64,000 bases of DNA from Bacillota bacterium (lineage in GTDB: Bacteria > Bacillota > Clostridia > Oscillospirales > Ruminococcaceae). Below the pieces are notes generated by a model. The model worked only from the letters and a program-made list of their open reading frames with translations, was not told the DNA's origin and made no database searches. Within the stretch, counting starts at the first letter, position 1, and every line of letters starts with the position of its first letter. The translations under genes were made by a program, and so were the position numbers. Positions 50,292 through 58,557 of this stretch are shown here, piece after piece. Location: the NCBI GenBank assembly GCA_023443315.1, contig JAEZVA010000049.1, forward strand, positions 1 to 64,000. The letters run 5' to 3'.

Positions 50292-50320
50292 ATTATTGTA
50301 AAAGCATTGTGGTGTATCAA
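50292..50320 (-). promoter_or_regulatory. Possible promoter of the polysaccharide cluster
   Basis: Minus strand TTGATA (50315-50320) and AATAAT (50292-50297), 17-bp spacer, 34 bp before the dehydratase start. Confidence 0.45.
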
Positions 50321-50369
50321 ACAGCATTAGTATTTGCGTGCCACAGCACATAAATGCAAAAAAATCGTA

Positions 50370-50427
50370 AAAAAGCACCTGTGAGATGGAGTGGATGAAG
50401 CTTCATCACACGCCACGGCACAGGTGC
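50370..50427 (-). terminator. Terminator of the DUF3298 gene
   Basis: On the minus strand GCACCTGTG pairs with CACAGGTGC across a long loop that contains its own GATGAAGCTTCATC palindrome, followed by TTTTTT. Confidence 0.8.
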
Positions 50428-50460
50428 GCATGGTACACAAACAATGGTATTGCAAGCCGT

Positions 50461-51162
50461 TTAACGGCAGCCGCTTCCCGGCATAGAGATACAGCCCTGG
50501 GAATAGGGGATGACAAAGGTGGGGATACCGGTGGCATAAGGGGCGATTTCGTATTGCTGATAGTACACAACAATCCCTTCGGGCGAAAGATAAAACTGAC
50601 GCTCGTTAAAGTAGCGAACGGTCAGGCACGCATAATCGTCAAAATAGATGGAATCATCGGTTTCCATCTGCTCGGCAATCTGTTTGTTGATGTGCTCAAT
50701 CAGGTATGCCTTGTAGTTTACCTGTCTTGCAAAAAGGTCGCGCATCAGAAGGCAGCTGCCACGTTGGAGATTCCAGCTTTCTGAGCAGCGTATCGTGTTG
50801 CCGTGGGCGCCACCTGTAAATTCGTACTGGTCAAAATACAGGCTCAGTACGCCGTTTTGATTAAATGGGGTTTGAAACGTCACCGCAAGGTCATAGCGGG
50901 GCATGCGCGCGTTGTTTTCAGTCTCCTGCGTTTGGGTGCCCGCTACCTCGTTCGTTGCCTGACAAAACAACTCGCGGACTCGCCCCTGCTGCAACGCCTG
51001 TGCCTTTGCCTTGTACAGGCAGTTCATCTCACATAGCATCCGCTGAAAGTAGGTTCCCGAAAATTGGGGATATGTAATCTTATAATGCAGCACCGCATTT
51101 TGCTGATAGCTTAATTCGCTTTCTAATGTAACGGTATCCACCCACGCAGCACAGTTTGCCAT
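50461..51162 (-). CDS. DUF3298-type protein without signal peptide
   Basis: A 233-residue protein. ATFQ-like repeats ending in FTGGAHGNT and YQQYEIAPYATGIPTFVIPY mark a DUF3298 domain; the first half (ELSYQQNAVLHYKITYPQFSG) resembles DUF4163. In PdaC and RsiV these domains lie outside the membrane after an anchor, where they bind lysozyme or accompany peptidoglycan deacetylases. Here there is no signal peptide or membrane helix, and the tail is CISMPGSGC. ATG 51162 follows CGGAGG. The location may therefore be cytoplasmic, which is odd for the family. Confidence 0.82.
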   Translation of the reverse strand: MANCAAWVDTVTLESELSYQQNAVLHYKITYPQFSGTYFQRMLCEMNCLYKAKAQALQQGRVRELFCQATNEVAGTQTQETENNARMPRYDLAVTFQTPFNQNGVLSLYFDQYEFTGGAHGNTIRCSESWNLQRGSCLLMRDLFARQVNYKAYLIEHINKQIAEQMETDDSIYFDDYACLTVRYFNERQFYLSPEGIVVYYQQYEIAPYATGIPTFVIPYSQGCISMPGSGCR

Positions 51163-51604
51163 AACAACCTCCGTCTCACCGTTTAACGGCGTAAATAAAA
51201 TGGGGATTTATACGTATCATTATTTATGAAATGGATGCAAAATCGAGCAAACGCGTTGATTTATGTGGTTTGCGAAGATCTTTTGGCAACGTTTCTAACA
51301 GCGATTCGTATTGCCCCCGCAATATGGGTTTGATAATGTGATGTATGTTTGGCAGGTCGGGTCGCAAACACTTCCGTTACAATAAATATGCGCAAAGTTC
51401 TTTGCACATACGCAAAAGGGGAAAATTGAGGGGTTGTTTCTATCATCTGCATGAAAAACATGCAATATCACGCAAATTTTTGGCATCGTCGTTCTTGCGC
51501 TGAATTTGCCGAAATGCTAAAATGTTGCTAATATGGTTCGAAGCTGCATGGGAAACACGTTTTAGAGGTTTTGACGTGCGCAGCGCAAGGAAAGGAAGAA
51601 CAAA
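51163..51604. other. Divergent intergenic region with an operator-like dyad
   Basis: Contains TGCGCAAAGTTCTTTGCACA (51389-51408), a near-perfect palindrome, with further GCAAA/TTTGC copies around it (51363, 51411, 51475). I see no gene here and no clear consensus promoter; this may be the control region for the ECF transporter gene or the DUF3298 gene. Confidence 0.4.
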
Positions 51605-52192
51605 ATGAACAGAAGCATCAAGATCTACCGTCTGACGGCGGCGGCGCTGCTTTGCGCGGTTGGCATTGTCATCCCGATGTTCTCCCCACTCAGGGTGGTG
51701 TTAGAGCCTGCATCGTTTACACTGGCAAGCCATGTCGCGGTGTTCCTGTCAATGCTTATCTCCCCTGCGGTGGCAATCGCAGTATCCATCGGCACCACAA
51801 TCGGATTCTTCCTTGGCGGATTTCCGCTTGTTATCGTGCTTCGCGCGCTTACGCATGTGGTGTTTGCCTGTGCGGGTGCCTTCTGGCTCAAACGCCATCC
51901 CCACACCCTGCTATCCCCGGCAAAGACCGCCGGCTTTTGCGGCGCAATCTCATTGCTTCACGGGGTGTGCGAGGTACTGGTGGTTATTCCGTTCTACTTT
52001 GGCAACCTGCTTGCGCCCAAGAACTACGACACCCCCTTTATTTACTCTGTAATTCTGCTTGTGGGGGTAGGCACATTCATTCACAGCAGCGTGGATTTCT
52101 ACATCTCGCTGTTACTGTGGCGCGTACTCACAAAAAACCGTGAGATCGCAAAGATATCCACCGTGACATTCAATCGCGCACCTCTCGAGTAA
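51605..52192 (+). CDS. ECF transporter substrate-binding (S) component
   Basis: A 195-residue membrane protein with six predicted helices. The segment LEPASFTLASHVAVFLSMLISP and GTTIGFFLGGFPLVIVLRALTHVVFA are of the NiaX-like (niacin) S-component type, though the vitamin cannot be assigned with certainty. It would use a shared EcfAAT module encoded elsewhere. ATG 51605 follows AAGGAAAGGAAG. Single gene with its own terminator. Confidence 0.82.
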   Translation: MNRSIKIYRLTAAALLCAVGIVIPMFSPLRVVLEPASFTLASHVAVFLSMLISPAVAIAVSIGTTIGFFLGGFPLVIVLRALTHVVFACAGAFWLKRHPHTLLSPAKTAGFCGAISLLHGVCEVLVVIPFYFGNLLAPKNYDTPFIYSVILLVGVGTFIHSSVDFYISLLLWRVLTKNREIAKISTVTFNRAPLE

Positions 52193-52216
52193 CCTTGCGC
52201 ATGCACAAACAGAACT

Positions 52217-52265
52217 CCGGCTCAGCCCATTTTCGTTTTAATCGAAAACGGGCTGAGCCGGTTTG
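52217..52265 (+). terminator. Terminator of the ECF gene
   Basis: CCGGCTCAGCCC pairs with GGGCTGAGCCGG and the inner TTTTCG with CGAAAA; TTTG follows. Confidence 0.88.
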
Positions 52266-52301
52266 CGCTTATAGCCATATTCTATAACGTAAATCGCTAT
52301 A

Positions 52302-53447
52302 CTACCACAAGGCGGCGTTTGCCTCCTCATCATTTTTTGCAAACTGCGGAATGCTCCCGTCAAGCGCTTCCACCGCCGGATCAACAAAGTCGTACTTGCG
52401 ATAGTACTCTTTTGTTTCGTCATTACGCACCACAGGGGATTTATGGTGCTCAAGAAGGTCAATAATATGATAAACGTCAATCCAAATCTCGTTATTGCCC
52501 TCCTTTTGCGACTCATCAAAGATCAGCTGCATCCCAAAATGCAGGTGGGGCACCGACATACCATTTACGTTTTCGGTATCGGAGTAGCCCGTCATACCAA
52601 GGTAGCCGATGATGTCGCCCGCCTCAATGACTTCACCCTCCTTTAGGTCGGCGTGGTAGGGGCGGTTCTTGCGCATATGCGCGTAGTAATAGTACCGTTT
52701 GCCGTCTAGGCTGCGTATGCCCACCCGCCAGCCGCCGTAGCGGTTCCAGCCCACCGTCTCCACCACGCCCGATTCAACCGCAACAATCGGCGTGCCGATG
52801 CTGCCCAGTAGGTCGTTGCCAAGATGGGTGCGCCGAAAGCCGAAGGAACGGGAGTTGCCAAAATCGTCGTAGTGCGAGTAGCAGTACCCGTACGCAATGG
52901 GGGAGTACGCCTTTAGCCCATACTTTTCTTCATAAACCACCGTGCCGTTTTCCAGTGAGTCGGCCGTTTGTATCTGATACGTTCCGACTAGTCCCCCAAG
53001 CACCGCGTCGTATGCCTCGTAATAGAAGTCGTAGTATTTCATGTCGGCGGTCAATTCTTGCATCGTTGCGCCACCGCTCAGCTTTTGCACCAGTGCATCC
53101 ATGTCCTTTGCCTTGTATCTCTTGAAGTTGCCGCCGTATTTTGCACCGAGATATGCCAAAAGCTCTATCCAGTTTAGTGGGGCGTCCCCATTGTGGCTTT
53201 CGATATCAAGCTTTAGCGCCCTTTCCATCGCAGAGGAGGTGACGGTAAAATCCACCCACTTAATAAAGTCGTCCTCTTTTGTTTGTTGGGCATCATCCAC
53301 AGTGCTCCCTTGAGCGGATGCCCGCAGGGTATCGGAACTGGGCATGAGCATAAGAACGACGTTCACGACTAGGGCAGTACAAAGCAGCACAACACCCACC
53401 ACAAACAGCCTTTTTTTAACAAAGCTAGTTATGCCGTTCAAAAGCAT
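52302..53447 (-). CDS. Membrane-anchored M23 peptidase-like protein
   Basis: A 381-residue protein. A signal anchor lies at about 11-32 (LFVVGVVLLCTALVVNVVLML); residues about 40-185 are a helical spacer, and 190-330 a LytM/M23 domain with HLGND (metal His and Asp) and VPHLHFG (catalytic and metal His). These are the Zn ligands of active peptidoglycan endopeptidases. ATG 53447 follows GGTGGTGAT; the longer reading from 53585 lacks a site. Such proteins are common partners of spore engulfment or cell separation, but the exact role here is open. Confidence 0.9.
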   Translation of the reverse strand: MLLNGITSFVKKRLFVVGVVLLCTALVVNVVLMLMPSSDTLRASAQGSTVDDAQQTKEDDFIKWVDFTVTSSAMERALKLDIESHNGDAPLNWIELLAYLGAKYGGNFKRYKAKDMDALVQKLSGGATMQELTADMKYYDFYYEAYDAVLGGLVGTYQIQTADSLENGTVVYEEKYGLKAYSPIAYGYCYSHYDDFGNSRSFGFRRTHLGNDLLGSIGTPIVAVESGVVETVGWNRYGGWRVGIRSLDGKRYYYYAHMRKNRPYHADLKEGEVIEAGDIIGYLGMTGYSDTENVNGMSVPHLHFGMQLIFDESQKEGNNEIWIDVYHIIDLLEHHKSPVVRNDETKEYYRKYDFVDPAVEALDGSIPQFAKNDEEANAALW

Positions 53448-53550
53448 ATCACCACCACAGAGCAATCTAAGAGCAACCCCAAAGCTACACCGACAACAGA
53501 CACCATACGCAACAAAGGCTAAAACGAGTTTATTTTCCACCACGCTTTTT

Positions 53551-53598
53551 GTGCGAAACCGCACACGTTCTGTGCGGGTGGGCACACGTTCAGTGCGG
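53551..53598. repeat. Dyad repeats upstream of the M23 gene
   Basis: GTGCG-AAAC-CGCAC (53551-53564), GCACA-CGTTC-TGTGC (53561-53575) and the related GCACACGTTCAGTGCGG (53582-53598). The last two are a 17-bp direct repeat with one mismatch, 21 bp apart. They lie in the promoter region of the M23 gene and look like stacked operator sites. Confidence 0.6.
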
Positions 53599-53722
53599 TT
53601 GCGGGTAGTATCTTAACTATATACAAAATGCTATGTTTTTTAGCGCAAAAATAGAAGTATAACGCGCCCGCTCGGTGGTATTAACGCACTGTCTCTATCA
53701 CCTGAATAAACTGTGAACGCTA

Positions 53723-53751
53723 TTGTGTTTTCGCATTTAACAATTTATAAT
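53723..53751 (+). promoter_or_regulatory. Promoter upstream of the M50-scpAB operon
   Basis: TTGTGT (53723-53728) and TATAAT (53746-53751), 17-bp spacer. The rest of 53599-53722 shows nothing else. Confidence 0.55.
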
Positions 53752-53834
53752 AAAACTATTGATTAAAAATTTACCTGTTTTTGTCGGTAAGGGCTATGCC
53801 CCCGCCGTTTTACTATATGACGGGAGGTCATCCT

Positions 53835-54512
53835 GTGTCTAATCTACTTTCGGCATTATCGGTCGACCGGCTACTGGAGCTATCCATCCGCCTACTGGCG
53901 GTGGTTGCGATATTGCCTGTGCACGAGCTTGCCCACGCGCTTGTAGCGGATAAGCTGGGCGACACCACCGCGCGCCGCATGGGCAGACTGACCCTAAACC
54001 CGCTGCGGCATCTTGACCTTCTTGGCACGGTCATGGTGCTGTTTGCCGGCTTTGGGTGGGCAAAGCCCGTTCCGGTTGACATGCGCGCGTTTAAAAACCC
54101 CAAACGTGGCATGGCGGTGGTTGCGCTGGCGGGGCCGGTGTCCAACTTTGTGCTGACCATGCTGTTTTTGCTCGTGCAAAAGGTGCTGGTGCTGGTCTTT
54201 GGCAGGGGCATGCCCGAGGCCGTTTACAATGTGATTCAAATATTTGATATGCTTGCCTATATCAGTACCGCACTCGGTGTGTTCAACCTGCTGCCCATCC
54301 CGCCGCTTGACGGGTCGCGGATTTTGGGGCTGTTTCTGCCCGACAAGCTGTACTATGGCATCATGCGCTATGAGCGCTTCATTATGCTTGGGGTGTTTGC
54401 GCTGCTGTTTACCGGCGTGTTGTCGGCGCCTCTTGCCATTGTCATCGAGCAGATGTACAACCTGCTTGACCTTTTGACCGTCCCGTTTTCGACAATTATC
54501 AATCTGATATAG
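53835..54512 (+). CDS. Site-2 protease family (M50) membrane protein
   Basis: A 225-residue membrane metalloprotease homologue with six helices. HELAH (about residues 33-37) gives two zinc ligands and the catalytic Glu, and NLLPIPPLDGS provides the Asp ligand. The small form lacks PDZ and CBS domains. GTG 53835 lies six bases after GGGAGGT; ATG 53817 and 53781 cover or precede that site. In Clostridia this gene often precedes scpA, as here; the substrate is unknown. Confidence 0.9.
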   Translation: MSNLLSALSVDRLLELSIRLLAVVAILPVHELAHALVADKLGDTTARRMGRLTLNPLRHLDLLGTVMVLFAGFGWAKPVPVDMRAFKNPKRGMAVVALAGPVSNFVLTMLFLLVQKVLVLVFGRGMPEAVYNVIQIFDMLAYISTALGVFNLLPIPPLDGSRILGLFLPDKLYYGIMRYERFIMLGVFALLFTGVLSAPLAIVIEQMYNLLDLLTVPFSTIINLI

Positions 54513-54548
54513 TTTAACAGGATATATAAAGAAGGAGTTTGAGATAAC

Positions 54549-55289
54549 GTGACGGATAAGATGTCGTTTAAGCTCGAGAGCTTTGAGGGTCCGCTAGACC
54601 TTCTGCTGCACCTGATTTCAAAGCACAAGCTTAATATCTATGACGTCTCTATCTTTGAACTGGTCTCTCAGTATACGGAGTACATCGAGCAGCTTCGCCG
54701 CGAGGATTTGGAGGTTGCGAGTGAGTTTTTAGAGATGGCAGCACGCCTTGTGCACATCAAATCCGCCATGCTACTGCCCCGCCATGATGAGGGGGAACAG
54801 CTACGCCGCGAGCTGACAGGGCAGTTGCTTGAGTACGCGATGATGAAGCGTGTCGCCGCAGAGCTTGCCGGTCAGTATGTGGGCGGAGCCATCTTTACCG
54901 CAAAGCCCATCCAATTAGAGGTGGATGAGACCTACGGCTTTACCCATCAGGCAGCAGAGCTTGTTGCGGCGTACGCGAGCGTATCGGGTAAAAGCCTGCG
55001 CCGCCTTCCGCCGCCCGCCTCTGCATTTTCGGGCATTGTGCAGCGCCGCGTGGTGTCGGTTGCCTCCTGTATCCTTAAAATCATGCGAAAGCTGTACAAA
55101 CGCTCCAATCAGCGATTTAGCAGCCTGTTTAAGGACGCAAAGGATCGCAGCGAGCTGGTGGCAACCTTTCTTGCGGTGCTAGAGCTGGTTAAGTCTAGAC
55201 GCCTTGAAGTGGATGACACCGGCAAAGAGGTACAGTTTATTAAAAAGGCAAAGGCAAACGACGGGGGAAACCACCCAACCATAGCTTGA
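54549..55289 (+). CDS. scpA: Segregation and condensation protein ScpA
   Basis: A 246-residue kleisin that bridges SMC heads and recruits ScpB for chromosome organisation. N-terminal FKLESFEGPLDLLLHLISKHKLNIYDVSIFELVSQYTEYI and the C-terminal winged helix (FLAVLELVKSRRLEV) are clear. It starts at GTG 54549, 11 bases after AAGGAG; ATG 54561 is too far from a site. Next gene scpB is 90 bp on. Confidence 0.94.
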   Translation: MTDKMSFKLESFEGPLDLLLHLISKHKLNIYDVSIFELVSQYTEYIEQLRREDLEVASEFLEMAARLVHIKSAMLLPRHDEGEQLRRELTGQLLEYAMMKRVAAELAGQYVGGAIFTAKPIQLEVDETYGFTHQAAELVAAYASVSGKSLRRLPPPASAFSGIVQRRVVSVASCILKIMRKLYKRSNQRFSSLFKDAKDRSELVATFLAVLELVKSRRLEVDDTGKEVQFIKKAKANDGGNHPTIA

Positions 55290-55379
55290 CGATGGCGTCT
55301 GCTTATTGCATGAACACCCGACGCCGTACAATACTAGACTGTGGCAATCGACAAGAATACTGGGGAGAGGACACACGGC

Positions 55380-55976
55380 ATGGAATTACGAGAGCTTGAG
55401 AATAAGATAGAAGCGGTGCTGTTTGCAAGCGGCGACCCGATAGAACAGGACAAGCTGTGCGAAGCGCTTGGTATTGTGCCCAAGGAGCTTGACCGCGTCA
55501 TCCGCTCGTTGAGCGATCGTCTAGAGGGTACGGCGCTTACCGTTTTGCGTTTGGGCACGGCATACCAGCTAACCACCCGTCCCATATACGGCGAGGTCAT
55601 TCAGACGGTGCTAGCGGCAAACCGCAATACGCAGCTTTCCCCCGCGGCGATGGAGGTGTTAGCCGTTATCGCATACAACCAGCCTGTGACAAAAAGCTTT
55701 GTGGAACAGGTGCGCGGGGTAGACAGCTCGGGCGTTATCACAAACCTGGTTAACAAATCACTTGTGGAGGAAGCGGGGCGCCTTGAACTGCCCGGGCGAC
55801 CGATTGCGTACCGCACCACCGCCCATTTTCTCCGCTGCTTCGGAATAGATTCCCTTGATGCGTTACCCCCGATTCAAGAGGATGCGGAGGACACGCCTGA
55901 CGAACAACCGCCGACAGACTACACGTCGGAGGACGAAATGCAGACCGAGCTGCAAACGGTGGGCATGGCAAGGTAG
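55380..55976 (+). CDS. scpB: Segregation and condensation protein ScpB
   Basis: A 198-residue protein with two winged helices (LENKIEAVLFASGDPIEQDKLCEALGI; LSPAAMEVLAVIAYNQPVTKSFVEQVRGVDSSGVI) and LPGRPIAYRTT. The last 30 residues are acidic and disordered. It forms a dimer on ScpA in the SMC complex. ATG 55380 follows GGGGAGAGG. Confidence 0.94.
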   Translation: MELRELENKIEAVLFASGDPIEQDKLCEALGIVPKELDRVIRSLSDRLEGTALTVLRLGTAYQLTTRPIYGEVIQTVLAANRNTQLSPAAMEVLAVIAYNQPVTKSFVEQVRGVDSSGVITNLVNKSLVEEAGRLELPGRPIAYRTTAHFLRCFGIDSLDALPPIQEDAEDTPDEQPPTDYTSEDEMQTELQTVGMAR

Positions 55977-56024
55977 AACACGTATCATAACAGTCACGCG
56001 GGCAAAGGAGGCGGAAGCATCAAT

Positions 56025-56684
56025 ATGGCGGGATGGATTATCCTTGGTGTAATGATTGTGCTTTTTTTGCTGCTCATCGCCCCGATACGCATCATCTTAA
56101 AATACGACCAAGAGCTTTTTATAGAAGCGAGATATCTATTGTTTTGCTATCACATAATGCCCCAAACGGAGAAAAAGAAAAAGCGAAAAAGACAAAAGAA
56201 GAGTCAAAAAAAGGACGAGAAAGCAAAACAGCAAGAGCAAGCACTTGACCAAAAGAACCTGTTTGGCATCGTGTCATGGGTAAGGATTGCATCCGAGTCG
56301 GTTTCGCCTGTTGTAAAACGCACCCTTTCCAAGGGGCGCATCACCCGCTTGGAGCTGTATATGGACGTGACGGCAGACAACCCCGCGGACGCCGCCTTTG
56401 AGGCGGGCAGGCTTAACGCATTTGTATACGGGTTGTATGGGTGGGTTCACGAGTCGTTCCGGTCGGTATGCAGACCCGATGTTCAGATACTGCCAAACTA
56501 CTATGCACCAGAAGGGGACATCTTTTTTCGGGCGCACCTGCATGTTAGCTTGGCCGCCTCAATCGCTGGTGCAGTAAGGTTTGGCGTTCGACTGCTGAAG
56601 CATATGATGAAACGAAAAAGTGAAGAGGCCCAAGGCGCGGCGCGACCTATCCCCCAAAAGTCGTCTGACGCTGTATCCAATTAG
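56025..56684 (+). CDS. DUF2953 membrane-anchored protein
   Basis: A 219-residue protein: one N-terminal membrane helix (GWIILGVMIVLFLLLIAPI), a highly basic Lys/Gln tract (about 50-75, KKKKRKRQKKSQKKDEKAKQ) and a DUF2953 domain (LELYMDVTADNPADAAFEAGRLNAFVYGLYG, ILPNYY). In endospore formers it is next to ytfJ, suggesting a spore role. AAAGGAGG is 13 bases from ATG, a long spacing. Confidence 0.88.
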   Translation: MAGWIILGVMIVLFLLLIAPIRIILKYDQELFIEARYLLFCYHIMPQTEKKKKRKRQKKSQKKDEKAKQQEQALDQKNLFGIVSWVRIASESVSPVVKRTLSKGRITRLELYMDVTADNPADAAFEAGRLNAFVYGLYGWVHESFRSVCRPDVQILPNYYAPEGDIFFRAHLHVSLAASIAGAVRFGVRLLKHMMKRKSEEAQGAARPIPQKSSDAVSN

Positions 56685-56779
56685 TGTTTTTTAGGTATTA
56701 AAACCTGTTGAATAGGCATTCTAGCACCCGAAAACCCAATCAAAAGCCGCACTCTGCGGCGAGAATGGAGCTGGCAACA

Positions 56780-57193
56780 ATGAGCGAACATCCGATTAAA
56801 GGTCTGATGGACTCCACCATTCAGAAGATTAAGGATATGGTGGACGGCAACACCATCATCGGCGACCCCATTACGACCCCGGAGGGAACGGTGATTATCC
56901 CCGTTTCCAAGGTGCATCTCGGTTTTGCCTCGGGCGGGTCCGATTTCGGTGGAAAAAGCCCCGAAAAGGATCGATTCGGCGGCGGTGCGGGCGCAGGTCT
57001 TACCGTCAACCCCGTTGCCTTTTTGGTGCTGTCCGGCGGCAACGTGCGTCTGATACAGCTTGCCGAAAAGAACAATACCGCCAACCGGGCAATCAACCTT
57101 GTGCCCGAGGTGATGGATAAAATCACCGAGTTGGCAGCGCTGTTTGCCGCAAAAAAGGACACCGAAGGCGACACGCAAAGCGAGCAGGAGTAG
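56780..57193 (+). CDS. ytfJ: Spore protein YtfJ/GerW
   Basis: A 137-residue sporulation protein. HPIKGLMDSTIQKIKDMVDGNTIIGDPITTPEGTVIIPVSKV and the glycine-rich ASGGSDFGG are diagnostic; it is required for full germination behaviour in Bacillus relatives. ATG 56780 has GGAG nine bases upstream; ATG 56765 is an alternative without a good site. Its presence is the best single sign that the host forms endospores. Confidence 0.92.
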   Translation: MSEHPIKGLMDSTIQKIKDMVDGNTIIGDPITTPEGTVIIPVSKVHLGFASGGSDFGGKSPEKDRFGGGAGAGLTVNPVAFLVLSGGNVRLIQLAEKNNTANRAINLVPEVMDKITELAALFAAKKDTEGDTQSEQE

Positions 57194-57298
57194 CGCTTTA
57201 AAACCAAAGGCGCTTCCCAGCCTAGCGAATGAACAAGGGGAGAAACGCATATACTCCTACTGTTATTGTTTGGCGGTAGGAAAGGCTGGGGAAACGGT

Positions 57299-58429
57299 AT
57301 GCTCAAACAAGCGGCGGCTGCCTTGCTGGCGGCAATGATGGTTACGGCGGTACAAACCGCACCATCCTTACCACCCGAGACTTCTGCAAAGGCTGCGGTG
57401 GTTATCGAGGCTGAGACGCGGCGCGTGCTCTACCAAAGCAATGCGCAGGAACAGCTGCCCATGGCAAGCACCACAAAGATTATGTCCGCGCTGCTGGCAC
57501 TCGAGCATCCCGCTCTCGAGAAAGAGTTTGTGGTGGACGCCGCCGCTATCCATGTAGAGGGTTCCTCCATGGGGCTTCGGGAGGGCGACTCGGTTACAAT
57601 GTATGCGCTTGCGTGCGGCATGCTGCTTTCGTCGGGCAACGATGCTGCCAACGCCGCCGCTGTTGCGATGTGTGGCAACATATCCGGGTTTGTTCTGCGC
57701 ATGAACGAGCGGGCACAGCAGCTCGGTCTTGAAAACACCCGTTTTGCAAACCCCTCCGGGCTGGATGCCGAGGGGCACTACTCCACCGCTTACGACATGG
57801 CATGTCTTGCGGCGTATGCGCTGGAGAACGAACGGTTTGCAGAAATCTGCAGTCAAAGCAACATGCGTGTGCGGTACGGCAACCCGCCCTACGACCGCTG
57901 GCTTGACAACCACAACCGTCTGGTAGACAGCTACGAGGGCTGTATCGGTGTAAAAACCGGGTTTACCAGCAAGGCGCGCCGATGCTTGGTATCGGCTGCG
58001 GAGCGGGACGGGGTTCGATTTATCTGCGTCACCCTCAACGACCCGGACGACTGGCGCGACCACGCGGCGTTGTTCGAATACGGCTTTGAGCAGTATAAAA
58101 GTGTAAGCATCGATACCGATTTAGACGGTGCGGTGGTTCCCGTTGCGGGCGGCGATACCATCCGGCTGCCCGTTGTTACGAGTGCGCAGGCAAACGCGGT
58201 ATTGTCCGAGAACGAACTAAAAGGCCTCGAGCGTCGCATCCTTGCCCCGCCGGTGTTGTTTGCACCAGTTGCAAAAGGGCAGGTGGTGGGCAGTGTGGAA
58301 TACATCACAGACGGAATTACGGTTAAGACCCTACCGCTCTATGCGGCAAAGGATATTAAATACAAGGAAAACCCGACCCTTTGGGCGCGCATTGCGCGGC
58401 TGTTTGGCTCGACTAGCGAAGAAACCTGA
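57299..58429 (+). CDS. dacF: D-alanyl-D-alanine carboxypeptidase (DacF-like)
   Basis: A 376-residue S11 penicillin-binding protein that trims the terminal D-Ala of peptidoglycan stem peptides. Signal peptide 1-20 (LLAAMMVTAVQTAP), catalytic Ser57 and Lys60 in STTK, SSGN (111-114), KTGFT (219-223), then a PBP5-type beta domain and a hydrophobic C-terminal stretch (LWARIARLFG) as a possible membrane foot. ATG 57299 follows a GAGGAAAGG-like site. Position after ytfJ fits a spore-cortex role as for DacF. Confidence 0.92.
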   Translation: MLKQAAAALLAAMMVTAVQTAPSLPPETSAKAAVVIEAETRRVLYQSNAQEQLPMASTTKIMSALLALEHPALEKEFVVDAAAIHVEGSSMGLREGDSVTMYALACGMLLSSGNDAANAAAVAMCGNISGFVLRMNERAQQLGLENTRFANPSGLDAEGHYSTAYDMACLAAYALENERFAEICSQSNMRVRYGNPPYDRWLDNHNRLVDSYEGCIGVKTGFTSKARRCLVSAAERDGVRFICVTLNDPDDWRDHAALFEYGFEQYKSVSIDTDLDGAVVPVAGGDTIRLPVVTSAQANAVLSENELKGLERRILAPPVLFAPVAKGQVVGSVEYITDGITVKTLPLYAAKDIKYKENPTLWARIARLFGSTSEET

Positions 58430-58557
58430 GTGATGTCTAAGCGAACATCAAGCAAAAGCGATAACATATGGCTTTTGCAAAGATTTTACGCCAGCATTGG
58501 TACGTTTATCTGCTATTGTGCCCCGAAGGCTTTATTTTGAAAGGAACAAGAAACAAC

